Below, piece by piece: positions 18,023-26,124 of a DNA stretch of 64,000 bases. The stretch's first letter is position 1; every line of letters starts with the position of its first letter. The notes under the pieces were generated by a model. The model searched no databases and was not told the origin of the DNA. It saw only the letters and a program-made list of their open reading frames with translations. The DNA lies in contig CAMBMM010000002.1 of NCBI GenBank assembly GCA_945868825.1, positions 283,636 to 347,635 on the forward strand, in the 5' to 3' direction. Position numbers and translations under genes: made by a program. The stretch is from Sphingobacterium thalpophilum. Lineage in GTDB: Bacteria > Bacteroidota > Bacteroidia > Sphingobacteriales > Sphingobacteriaceae.

Positions 18023-18580
18023 TTAATTTTTGAATGGGAGGTAATTTAGGGTAGCATGTACGGCAATGCGCTCGGCAATTTTATTAAATACCAATTTGGG
18101 AATATCAATTTTATGGTCTGCCAAGGTAATGTTAAAGCGGGTGTCGAGTTTTATTCCCCATTTACTTATGCTAATTTTTCCTGTTAGGGTACGTTTTTGG
18201 TCAACTCCGTGTAGATTTAATACACCCACAGCCGAAACGTCGTAAACACCATCTTTAGAAAAATCTGTGCCCGCACCCATCTTACCCTTAAAGGTGGCAT
18301 AGGGGTAGCGTTCGCTTTCTAAGTATTTTTCATTAAAATGCTCCTGCATGAGTTTGTTTTGAAACTCAAATTGATTGATGGGTATACGAACCAAAATTTC
18401 TAAGCTTTGGGTATTTAGCATAGAAATTACTCGGTTGTTTTTTGCATCAATATCTTCGAGCGGTGCACTAGAAAAGAATGTTATCTCCCCTTTGGTGGTA
18501 GATACCACATTATCTTGGGCATACATTCGAAATATGCCAATACCCATTATTAGGCCAAGCAAAAGTGCTTTCTTATTCAT
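18023..18580 (-). CDS. YceI-like exported protein
   Basis: This 185-residue protein has a signal peptide (about 1-21, ending YAQ) and a YceI-type lipocalin-like fold. Its markers are TTKGEITFFSSAPLEDIDAKN, the FEFQNKLMQEHFNEKYLESERYPYATFKG segment (outline, about 75-105) and GVLNLHGVDQKRTLTGKI. YceI proteins bind isoprenoid or fatty-acyl ligands in the periplasm in known structures; the ligand here is unknown. It stands alone between hutH and hisS with 40-65 nt gaps. Confidence 0.85.
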   Translation of the reverse strand: MNKKALLLGLIMGIGIFRMYAQDNVVSTTKGEITFFSSAPLEDIDAKNNRVISMLNTQSLEILVRIPINQFEFQNKLMQEHFNEKYLESERYPYATFKGKMGAGTDFSKDGVYDVSAVGVLNLHGVDQKRTLTGKISISKWGIKLDTRFNITLADHKIDIPKLVFNKIAERIAVHATLNYLPFKN

Positions 18581-18644
18581 GATGTATTATTTAAACACAA
18601 CTAAAACGCACAAGCCCTGCAAATTGTTATAGAATGCCTTAAAA

Positions 18645-20030
18645 TTAGCCCAATTGAGCTAAAATAGCTTGTATACTAAGGGTATTTTGCTCTCCGCTTT
18701 CCATATTTTTTAAGCTTAATAAACCCGAAGCCATTTCCTCATCGCCAATAAGTAGTACATAAGGAATGCGTTTAGCATCGGCGTAGCCCAATTGTTTTTT
18801 AAGCTTGGCTGCCTCTGGGTATAGTTCCGTTGCAATGCCCGCAGCACGCAATTGGCTTAATAGGGGAAGGGCAAATTTCTCCGCAGTTTCATCAAAATTA
18901 CTAATAAGCACTTTGGTAGTTTCGTTGGTATTTTTAGGGAACGCGTCCAATTCTTCTAACAAGTCGTAAATGCGGTCGGCACCAAAAGAAATGCCCACGC
19001 CACTTAGGTTTTTTAAGCCAAACATGCTGGTTAAATCGTCGTAGCGGCCACCACCACCAATGCTACCCATAGCAACCTCGTTACTTTTTACTTCAAAAAT
19101 AGCACCGGTATAATAGTTTAAACCACGAGCTAAGGTGATATCTAGCTCTACATTCGGTCTAGGGGATGGGGTGTTTGGAGCTTGCAGTTGTTGGATATAG
19201 TTAAAAATACTTTCCAATTCCTCCACACCCTTTTGACCAATTTCTGAATGAGCCAATACCTTTTTCAGGGCATCCATTTTTTCAGAGTTGCTACCTTTTA
19301 GTTCGATAATAGGTTGCAGTTTTTCTATATCATTTTGTGTAAAGCCACGCTCTAATAATTCTTTGCATACACCGTCAAAGCCAATTTTATCTAGCTTATC
19401 AATGGCCACCGTCATATCAATAATGAGTTCGGGTTTCCCAATAATTTCGGCAATACCCGATAATATTTTGCGGTTATTTATTAGGATGCTAAAATCTCTT
19501 AAGCCTAATTTACTGAGGGCTTCTTGGTAAATAAGCACAAATTCTGCTTCGTTTAGCAAACTTTCGGAGCCCACCACATCGGCATCGCATTGGTAAAATT
19601 CTCTATAACGTCCCTTTTGCGGCCTATCGGCCCGCCATACGGGTTGTATTTGAAAACGCTTAAAGGGCAAAGAAATATCGTTTTGATGAGCCACCACATA
19701 GCGGGCAAAGGGTACGGTTAAATCGTAACGCAATGCTTTTTCGGATACCTTGCTGGTAAGTTTTTTGGCATCGGCTGTTTGTAATTCTTCGGGGCTTACT
19801 TTGGATAAGAAATCTCCAGAGTTCAAGATTTTAAAAATCAATTTATCGCCTTCATCGCCATATTTACCCGTTAAGGTTTCCAAATTTTCCATGCTGGGCG
19901 TTTGGATTTCTTGGTATCCAAACTTGCGAAACACGCTTTTAATGGTATCGAAAATAAAATTTCGTTTCACCATTTCTTCGGGCGAAAAATCGCGGGTGCC
20001 TTTAGGAAGTGTGGGTTTGCTAGTGGCCAT
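18645..20030 (-). CDS. hisS: Histidyl-tRNA synthetase
   Basis: HisS is a class II synthetase charging tRNA-His. The 461-residue protein has motif 1 (N-terminal [12 protein letters not shown] and [10 protein letters not shown]), motif 2 with [23 protein letters not shown], the histidine-A loop [15 protein letters not shown] and motif 3 ([15 protein letters not shown]). A C-terminal anticodon-binding domain runs from about 360 to 461. It is the last gene of a compact minus-strand run beginning at fumC, 20 nt after the phosphatase gene. Confidence 0.98.
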   Translation of the reverse strand: MATSKPTLPKGTRDFSPEEMVKRNFIFDTIKSVFRKFGYQEIQTPSMENLETLTGKYGDEGDKLIFKILNSGDFLSKVSPEELQTADAKKLTSKVSEKALRYDLTVPFARYVVAHQNDISLPFKRFQIQPVWRADRPQKGRYREFYQCDADVVGSESLLNEAEFVLIYQEALSKLGLRDFSILINNRKILSGIAEIIGKPELIIDMTVAIDKLDKIGFDGVCKELLERGFTQNDIEKLQPIIELKGSNSEKMDALKKVLAHSEIGQKGVEELESIFNYIQQLQAPNTPSPRPNVELDITLARGLNYYTGAIFEVKSNEVAMGSIGGGGRYDDLTSMFGLKNLSGVGISFGADRIYDLLEELDAFPKNTNETTKVLISNFDETAEKFALPLLSQLRAAGIATELYPEAAKLKKQLGYADAKRIPYVLLIGDEEMASGLLSLKNMESGEQNTLSIQAILAQLG

Positions 20031-20050
20031 GGATATAAAGGTAGTAAAAA

Positions 20051-20497
20051 TCAGCTTTTATTAGTTTTTGCTTCGGCAATGTATTGCTTACAGCCCTGTT
20101 CTATGAGCTGATAAACGGGTTCAAAGAGTGCATCATCAAAATACGGATCGGGAACAAAATCAGTGCCGAGTAGTAGCCGCACCTTTTGTTTATCTTTTTC
20201 TGTTTGGGCTAAAGCCACTACATTTTTTAGGTTTTGGTCGTCCATCACCAAAATATGATCGAAACGATCGAAGTCTGCTTGTTCAAATTGGCGTGCACGT
20301 TGCCCAGAAATATCTACGCCCATTTTCCGAGCAACAGCTACCGACCTACTATCGGGTGGATGCCCAATATGCCAATTACCGGTTCCGGCCGAATCAATTT
20401 CCCAGCCCAAGCCCTCTGTATTTGCCAGGTGTTCTAGTATGCCATGTGCCAAAGGCGAACGACAAATATTACCCAAACAAACCAGTAGTACTTTCAT
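20051..20497 (-). CDS. Low-molecular-weight protein-tyrosine phosphatase
   Basis: This 148-residue protein has the N-terminal P-loop [10 protein letters not shown] (C-X5-R, about residues 6-15), [17 protein letters not shown] in the middle and the general-acid DPYFDD loop (about 117-122). All catalytic residues are present, so it should be an active cytosolic phosphotyrosine (or small-molecule) phosphatase. No tyrosine-kinase or polysaccharide gene is near. Its neighbours are an exported nuclease and hisS, 4 and 20 nt away. Confidence 0.95.
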   Translation of the reverse strand: MKVLLVCLGNICRSPLAHGILEHLANTEGLGWEIDSAGTGNWHIGHPPDSRSVAVARKMGVDISGQRARQFEQADFDRFDHILVMDDQNLKNVVALAQTEKDKQKVRLLLGTDFVPDPYFDDALFEPVYQLIEQGCKQYIAEAKTNKS

Positions 20498-20501
20498 GAA
20501 T

Positions 20502-21299
20502 TTAGCTGCCGAAAATTTGGTTCAACAATCCTGCCAAGCGAACACCACCTTTTAGCAACTGATTGTTTACCGTGTTTAGGTTGTCGTAAATGTAGCGGTA
20601 GCTCAATTTATCGCCCAGGGCTACGCCACCGTAAATGTTTTGTGCCATTCCGTAGGTTTCGGTAATCCATGCATTAATAGGTGCGTGTTGCCAATCGGCT
20701 TTTTGTTTCGCACTGCAAAAATTAATGGCCTGGGTGTATTCGGTATAACTCAGTTGTTGCGATTCTACCAATTCGGTATCCCAAATGCTGTGTAAATTAC
20801 TCGATTTTCCGAACCAGGTCAGTTTTACATCGTTGCCCCCTTTATCTTCGGCACGACCAGTGTGCATGGGTTGGTGTATATCACCTACAATATGTACCAA
20901 TAGGCGTATATATATAATTTTTTGTGCTTTGGGTAGGTTTTTCTTCTTCAGTTCGTTTACTAAAAAATTAATTTTTGTGTAGGCATTTACCGCGGTATCG
21001 GCTTTTAACATTCCTTTTATATCGGCGGAGCTTAAGCCGGCACCAAAATTTACAAAATGCCAATTGTATAGGTAATCGTAGCTTTTATCTGATTTTACAA
21101 AATCAGCCCAGTTACTGCTCATAGCTAAGGTTTCGTTACCTAAAATACCCTTGAGTACTAATTTGGTTTTGGGGTTTAAATTTGTTTCGGCTATTTGTGC
21201 CACTACCCGGTGACCCAACATACCCCAAGCCATACTTTGCGATGGAAGGTTAAGTAACAATCCGAATATTAGGAGTTTGTTTAATACAGAAGTTTTCAT
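20502..21299 (-). CDS. Exported S1/P1-family nuclease
   Basis: This is a zinc-dependent single-strand nuclease of the S1/P1 family. The signal peptide (about 1-23, ending SMA) leaves Trp as the mature N-terminus (WGMLGHR), which is exactly the residue whose backbone and side chain help hold the zinc cluster. Other ligands are in VGDIHQPMH, KGGNDVKLTWF and LHSIWDTELV. I chose the ATG at 21299 (265 aa) because longer starts overlap the preceding lipoprotein gene and place residues ahead of the signal peptide. It would act in the periplasm or outside the cell, possibly for nucleic-acid nutrition. Confidence 0.93.
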   Translation of the reverse strand: MKTSVLNKLLIFGLLLNLPSQSMAWGMLGHRVVAQIAETNLNPKTKLVLKGILGNETLAMSSNWADFVKSDKSYDYLYNWHFVNFGAGLSSADIKGMLKADTAVNAYTKINFLVNELKKKNLPKAQKIIYIRLLVHIVGDIHQPMHTGRAEDKGGNDVKLTWFGKSSNLHSIWDTELVESQQLSYTEYTQAINFCSAKQKADWQHAPINAWITETYGMAQNIYGGVALGDKLSYRYIYDNLNTVNNQLLKGGVRLAGLLNQIFGS

Positions 21300-21304
21300 T
21301 CGTT

Positions 21305-21802
21305 TTAGTTTAGTGGCTTGGGTGTGCATTCCCAAGACTGGGTTAGTTTTAAAGCGATTGGGTTTTGTTGATTTAAACTTTTAAGGGTCAAGGTATCGCC
21401 CTTGGTTTTTACAATTACCATTGTGTTTAGGTATTGACCAATGCGGTAGCAACCCGAAATTTTTTGTTTACCATTTGCCTTGGTGAAGGTTCCGCTAAGG
21501 TATAAGGTATCGTTTTGAGATTCGTAGATGCCCCGAGCATATTCTTCCCATTGCCCATTGTTAAAGCAACTATCTACATACACGTTGTTTTTGGCCGTGG
21601 TATTCAGTTTCACATAAAATGAATCGCATGTAAACCGAAATTGATGTTGGGTGTACTGCAATAATTCATTTTTATAAGTAGGGGGAACCTCTTCCCACAG
21701 GCCCTGAACACGGTTAGACCCCTTACCCTGATAATTAGGGTTAAAGCGGCAAGCCACAAACAAAACACTTACTAACAAGAAAAATATGTATTTCTTTCGC
21801 AT
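21305..21802 (-). CDS. Predicted lipoprotein, function unknown
   Basis: This is a 165-residue protein with a lipoprotein signal (hydrophobic 7-16, lipobox LFVAC, Cys at about 18). The rest is beta-rich (e.g. HQFRFTCDSFYVKLN, GIYESQNDTLYLSGTFTKANG, GDTLTLKSLN), resembling the small lipocalin-like or fumarate-hydratase-associated lipoproteins of Bacteroidota. It starts 1 nt before the end of fumC, so the two are likely co-translated. I do not recognise a catalytic motif. Confidence 0.82.
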   Translation of the reverse strand: MRKKYIFFLLVSVLFVACRFNPNYQGKGSNRVQGLWEEVPPTYKNELLQYTQHQFRFTCDSFYVKLNTTAKNNVYVDSCFNNGQWEEYARGIYESQNDTLYLSGTFTKANGKQKISGCYRIGQYLNTMVIVKTKGDTLTLKSLNQQNPIALKLTQSWECTPKPLN

Positions 21803-21803
21803 A

Positions 21804-23201
21804 TTATTTTAGACCGCCAATCATATCTTCGGGCCGCACCCAAGCGTCGAATTGTTCGTTGGTAAGCAAGCCCAATGCTAGGGCCGCCTCACGCAGCGAT
21901 GTATGTTCTTTGTGTGCTTTTTTAGCAATTTTCGCAGCGTTTTCGTAGCCAATGTGTGGGTTTAGGGCGGTAACTAACATTAAGGAATTATCCACGTGTT
22001 TTTTAATACCCTCGTAATTTGGCTCAATACCCACAGCACAATGGTCGTTAAAGGAAACGCAGGCATCGCCCAATAAACGAGCCGATTGCAAAAAATTGGC
22101 GGCCATCACTGGTTTGAACACGTTCAATTCGTAATGTCCGTTAGAGCCAGCAATGCTAATGGTTACATCGTTACCCATTACTTGGGTAGCCACCATAGTA
22201 AGTGCTTCGTTTTGGGTTGGGTTTACCTTACCAGGCATAATAGAAGATCCTGGTTCGTTTTCGGGGATGTACAATTCGCCAATACCCGAACGTGGACCAG
22301 AAGCCAACATGCGGATATCGTTTCCAATTTTCATGAGCGATACGGCTAATTGTTTTAAGGCACCGTGGGTTTCTACTAGGGCATCGTGGGCAGCTAAGGC
22401 CTCAAACTTATTCTCGGCTGTACGAAAAGGAATGTTGGTGAATTTGGCAATATATGCTGCCACTTTTACATCATAGCCTTTCGGGGTATTGATGCCTGTA
22501 CCTACTGCAGTTCCTCCCAAAGCCAATTCGGCTAGGTGGTCTAGTGTATTTCTCAAGGCTTTTAAACCGTGGTTTAGTTGCGAAACATATCCAGAAAATT
22601 CTTGCCCTAAGGTAAGTGGCGTAGCATCCATAAGGTGGGTGCGGCCAATTTTAACTACATCTTTAAAGGTTATGCTTTTTGCCTGTAGGGTATCTCTAAG
22701 TTTTTCTACACCCGGAATGGTAACTTCTAGTACCGCCTTGTAAGCGGCAATGTGCATAGCAGTTGGGTAGGTATCGTTAGAAGACTGTGATTTGTTTACA
22801 TCGTCGTTTGGGTGAATAAAAGGGGTTCCTTCTCCCAATTTATTTCCCTGTATTACGTGTGAGCGGTTAGAAACCACTTCATTCACATTCATGTTAGATT
22901 GTGTGCCCGAACCGGTTTGCCAGATTACCAAGGGGAACTGATCGGCTAATTTGCCAGCCAAAATTTCATCACATACTTGGGCAATTAAATCCCGTTTTTC
23001 TGTAGAAAGAACACCGCAATCGGAATTGGTATAGGCTGCTGCCTTTTTTAAAAAAGCAAAGGCCTCAATAATTTCCTTTGGCATAGAAGCTTCCGGCCCA
23101 ATTTTAAAGTTATTGCGTGAGCGTTCTGTTTGTGCTCCCCAATACCTATCGGCTGGTACTTGTACCTCACCCATAGTGTCGTGTTCAATTCTGTATGTCA
23201 T
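21804..23201 (-). CDS. fumC: Fumarate hydratase class II
   Basis: FumC (EC 4.2.1.2) interconverts fumarate and malate in the TCA cycle. The 465-residue protein shows YWGAQTERS near the start, [16 protein letters not shown] (about 93-108), [18 protein letters not shown] and the family signature [13 protein letters not shown] (about 316-328). The [12 protein letters not shown] and THLMDATP forms fit fumarase C rather than aspartase. It is the first gene of a five-gene minus-strand run ending with hisS. Confidence 0.98.
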   Translation of the reverse strand: MTYRIEHDTMGEVQVPADRYWGAQTERSRNNFKIGPEASMPKEIIEAFAFLKKAAAYTNSDCGVLSTEKRDLIAQVCDEILAGKLADQFPLVIWQTGSGTQSNMNVNEVVSNRSHVIQGNKLGEGTPFIHPNDDVNKSQSSNDTYPTAMHIAAYKAVLEVTIPGVEKLRDTLQAKSITFKDVVKIGRTHLMDATPLTLGQEFSGYVSQLNHGLKALRNTLDHLAELALGGTAVGTGINTPKGYDVKVAAYIAKFTNIPFRTAENKFEALAAHDALVETHGALKQLAVSLMKIGNDIRMLASGPRSGIGELYIPENEPGSSIMPGKVNPTQNEALTMVATQVMGNDVTISIAGSNGHYELNVFKPVMAANFLQSARLLGDACVSFNDHCAVGIEPNYEGIKKHVDNSLMLVTALNPHIGYENAAKIAKKAHKEHTSLREAALALGLLTNEQFDAWVRPEDMIGGLK

Positions 23202-23222
23202 GGCTTGATTGTTAAACGCTCA

Positions 23223-23230
23223 CAAATTTA
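23223..23230 (-). promoter_or_regulatory. -7 box for the fumC-hisS run
   Basis: Minus strand TAAATTTG, an exact TAnnTTTG match, 21 nt before the fumC ATG. Confidence 0.5.
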
Positions 23231-23343
23231 ACTTTTTTTATTCCAAACGCACGATTAGCGGCGGTCTAAAATGTGCAAAATTCTTTTCGTTTTTTACACC
23301 CAATTATTTATAATTTTCGCCCTTATTTTCATACCCCTGTACT

Positions 23344-24552
23344 ATGCGTTTTTCTTATTTTTTTTCTTTTTGTGCCCTAATGGGTATTTGTTTTTTAGGT
23401 GCCTGTGGTTCTGCTTCTCAGAAAAGAACGATGGAAGACGATCGCAACGATAGTTTGGCTCTAGTTGTTCATCCGGATGGGCTGAGCGGTGAAATAGAGG
23501 CATTTATTCAAAAATTGCATAAAACCAAACAGTTTAATGGTAATGTACTCATTGCCCGAAAAGGAAAAATTATTTACGAACGGGCTATTGGCTGGGCCGA
23601 TTATTTGCATCGCGATAGCTTAAAAATTAACGCTGTTTTTGAATTGGCCTCGGTTACTAAACCCTTTACAGCAACCGCTATTTTACTTTTGGAGGAGCAG
23701 GGAAAACTCAATTTAGACCAAAATGTAAAGGAGTTTTTCCCCGACTTTCCGTATGAAGGAATTACCATCCGTTTGTTGTTGAGCCATCGATCGGGCATGA
23801 TGAACTACGTGTATTTTGCCGACGATATTTGGAAGGAAAAGATGAAACCCATGAGCAATATGGACGTGATGAAACTGATTGCGCAGTACAAACCCGCTCC
23901 TTATGCGCAAGCTGATAAGATATTTCATTATAATAACTCCAATTACATGGTGTTGGCTGCTATTATTGAAAAAGTGACTGGCAAAAGCTACACCCATTTT
24001 ATGGAGAATTCTATTTTTAAGCCCTTAGGTATGAAAAATACACATGTATTTTCTACTACGGTTTTTAAAAAAATTCCGGTTGATGTGGTGGGACACGATA
24101 GGGTTTGGCGACGCTCTGTGGTTCAAAATTTCTTAGACGGCCCGGTAGGCGACAAAGGAATTTACAGCACCATTCACGATTTGTATTTATTTGATAGAGC
24201 TATGAGAGCCGGTAAGGTTTTGCAAGAAGCAGCTAGCCTAGATTCAGCTTATACGCCCCGTAATCCACTACAATACGAGCATTTTAGCTACGGCTATGGT
24301 TGGCGCTTGTTTGAGGCACCCAACCAACAGGTGGTGTACCACACCGGTTGGTGGCATGGCTTTCGCCACATTTTTGTTCGCGATTTAAAAAACGACGTAA
24401 CGATTATTTTTTTGAGCAACCTTACCAATGGCAGTTTACTCGGATTAGACGATTTGTATCGGTTGCTGCAGGTACCCGTAATTCGTAGAAATGCCTATTC
24501 GAGAGCCGGTGATTACATAGGTGGTGCTTCGGCAGAGGCCGCAGACGATTAG
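23344..24552 (+). CDS. Serine hydrolase lipoprotein (beta-lactamase / AmpC-like fold)
   Basis: This 402-residue lipoprotein (lipobox LGAC, Cys near 21) belongs to the penicillin-binding-protein-like serine hydrolases. The active-site Ser-Lys pair is in LASVTKPFTA (SxxK, about 102-105). The second element is YNNSNY (Y-x-N, about 199-204) and the third is HTGWWHG, replacing KTG. Family members include esterases, D-aminopeptidases and beta-lactamase-like enzymes, so antibiotic hydrolysis should not be assumed. It is divergent from fumC and converges on the CsbD-like gene, with 1 nt between stops. Confidence 0.9.
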   Translation: MRFSYFFSFCALMGICFLGACGSASQKRTMEDDRNDSLALVVHPDGLSGEIEAFIQKLHKTKQFNGNVLIARKGKIIYERAIGWADYLHRDSLKINAVFELASVTKPFTATAILLLEEQGKLNLDQNVKEFFPDFPYEGITIRLLLSHRSGMMNYVYFADDIWKEKMKPMSNMDVMKLIAQYKPAPYAQADKIFHYNNSNYMVLAAIIEKVTGKSYTHFMENSIFKPLGMKNTHVFSTTVFKKIPVDVVGHDRVWRRSVVQNFLDGPVGDKGIYSTIHDLYLFDRAMRAGKVLQEAASLDSAYTPRNPLQYEHFSYGYGWRLFEAPNQQVVYHTGWWHGFRHIFVRDLKNDVTIIFLSNLTNGSLLGLDDLYRLLQVPVIRRNAYSRAGDYIGGASAEAADD

Positions 24553-24553
24553 C

Positions 24554-24769
24554 CTATAGCCGGTTGGTATCAATAGTGGCCAATCCCTTTTTTAGGGTGA
24601 ACAATACATATTCCCGGTTGCGGTGCAAACGCTCCATTAAGTGCGCAATTAGGGCTTCTTCTTTTCCCTCTTGAAAAAATAAATCTTCTTCAGTTAGGTA
24701 AATGTATTTGCGTTTTAATTTGAGTTTTAAACGCTGCCAATCGGATGTGCTGAGATGTAGTTCGTTCAT
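24554..24769 (-). CDS. CsbD-like small stress protein
   Basis: This 71-residue, highly charged protein is of the form W-x3-K-x2-L-K-x-KY-x2-LTEEDL-x2-QEGKEE-x-L-x4-ER, which resembles the CsbD-like general stress proteins of Bacteroidota. The ATG at 24769 is preferred over the one at 24787: a perfect -7 box at 24776-24783 lies between them. The longer ORF would need transcription to start upstream of its own promoter. Function in the family is unknown beyond stress induction. Confidence 0.72.
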   Translation of the reverse strand: MNELHLSTSDWQRLKLKLKRKYIYLTEEDLFFQEGKEEALIAHLMERLHRNREYVLFTLKKGLATIDTNRL

Positions 24770-24775
24770 ACCCTG

Positions 24776-24783
24776 CAAAAATA
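24776..24783 (-). promoter_or_regulatory. -7 box of the CsbD-like gene, leaderless arrangement
   Basis: Minus strand TATTTTTG, an exact TAnnTTTG match, only 6 nt before the ATG at 24769. It decides the start codon in favour of 24769. Confidence 0.55.
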
Positions 24784-24823
24784 ACATATTGATAGCAATT
24801 TGTAGATGTTTTGTTTTGCTTTT

Positions 24824-26002
24824 TTAGCTCGGAAAACTCAATTTACCCATGCTTAATGCGGGCATAGTTCCCAATGCAAAGGGATTACCCACCAGGGTTT
24901 CGTTGGCCAAAACTGCAAATAAAACAGCTTCTTTTGCTTCCGATTTTATCCCGAGATTTTCTACCGTTCTGATGGGGGTATCGGGTATTGCTTGCTGAAG
25001 TAAACGCATTAAATGAGTATTTCGAACGCCACCACCACTGCAGTATATTGCTGTATTTTTTCTAATAAAAGGCTGCAGCTGTAGGGCAATGGCACTTACG
25101 GTAAATTGGGTAAGGGTAGCTAATAAATCAACAGGACTTAAATTATTAGCGTGTTGAGTAAGTAGTGGATTAAGACTTTCTATATTAAATAACTCGGGTC
25201 CGGTAGATTTAGGTAAAGGCGCTTTAATAAAAGTGCTTTGCATTAGCGCATTCAATACCGCTTCGTTTACATTACCCGCTTGGGCCAAAAGCCCATCTCT
25301 ATCAAAATCTTGCCCGAATTCTTTTTTTACTACCTGGTCTAAAAGTGTGTTTGCCGGACCGAGGTCACTGGCTACCACATCCTCCGATTTTCCACCCATA
25401 GCCAAATACGTAAAATTGGCAATTCCGCCCAAGTTCAACAAAATACGATACTCGGTGGAGCTGTTGTAGAGTAAATAATCACCATAGGGAACCAATGGTG
25501 CACCCTCTCCACCAAAAGCAATGTGCTTTTGTCTGAAATCACTTAGAGTTAGTATACCTGTTTTTACCGCCAAATGGTCACCATCGCCTAATTGTAGGGT
25601 GGCGTTGCCAAAGTTGGTTTGTTGGTGAAAATGTGCTGGAGCGTGGTATACCGTTTGCCCATGGCTGGCCAACACATCCACTTCCGAAGGCCATATGTTC
25701 CACTCGGCTAAAGCAGCTAGTACCAAGTCGGCATGTTCCTGAGCAATAGCGCCATGTAAGAGGGTTAGTGTTTGCAAATCGACTTGTTGCTGTGCAAAAA
25801 CCCCAAGAATAAGCTCCTTAAATACGGCGGTGTATGGACTGGTTTTAAATCGTTCCAATATTACCTGGGTTTCTTTGCCGAAGCCGTTTATCTTGCATAG
25901 GGCAATATCCAATCCATCGAGCGAAGTGCCCGACATTAAGCCTAAAATTCTACGCTCTGGCTTTTGGCAAATACCTAAGAGGTTTGTTAGATTCTTATTC
26001 AC
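24824..26002 (-). CDS. anmK: Anhydro-N-acetylmuramic acid kinase
   Basis: AnmK (EC 2.7.1.170) phosphorylates and opens 1,6-anhydro-MurNAc during peptidoglycan recycling. The sugar-kinase (ASKHA) fold shows the diagnostic LGLMSGTSLDGLDIA near the N-terminus, HGQTVYHAP, LNLGGIANFTYL, DLGPANTLLDQ and CSGGGVRNTHLM. I prefer the GTG at 26002 (392 aa) over the GTG at 26035. A -7-like box at 26009-26016 sits 6 nt upstream of 26002, and family members have few residues before the GxMSGTS motif. Its pathway partner NagZ is encoded at 55-57 kb. Confidence 0.95.
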   Translation of the reverse strand: MNKNLTNLLGICQKPERRILGLMSGTSLDGLDIALCKINGFGKETQVILERFKTSPYTAVFKELILGVFAQQQVDLQTLTLLHGAIAQEHADLVLAALAEWNIWPSEVDVLASHGQTVYHAPAHFHQQTNFGNATLQLGDGDHLAVKTGILTLSDFRQKHIAFGGEGAPLVPYGDYLLYNSSTEYRILLNLGGIANFTYLAMGGKSEDVVASDLGPANTLLDQVVKKEFGQDFDRDGLLAQAGNVNEAVLNALMQSTFIKAPLPKSTGPELFNIESLNPLLTQHANNLSPVDLLATLTQFTVSAIALQLQPFIRKNTAIYCSGGGVRNTHLMRLLQQAIPDTPIRTVENLGIKSEAKEAVLFAVLANETLVGNPFALGTMPALSMGKLSFPS

Positions 26003-26008
26003 AATAAA

Positions 26009-26016
26009 CGAAGATA
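26009..26016 (-). promoter_or_regulatory. -7 box of anmK
   Basis: Minus strand TATCTTCG (one mismatch from TAnnTTTG), 6 nt before the GTG at 26002. Confidence 0.4.
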
Positions 26017-26124
26017 CTAAAAAGCATTTTTCCACTTATTTATGTAACTTTTCATCTCTAATTTGTTCTAATATTTAGGATTTATACATTTTGTTTCAGA
26101 CATTTAAGAACCAAACACACCTAT

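Noticed and set aside
23344..24552. The serine hydrolase as an antibiotic-resistance beta-lactamase.
   Set aside because: It has SxxK and Y-x-N but HTG instead of KTG and is a lipoprotein of the broader esterase/peptidase group; no evidence for antibiotic hydrolysis.
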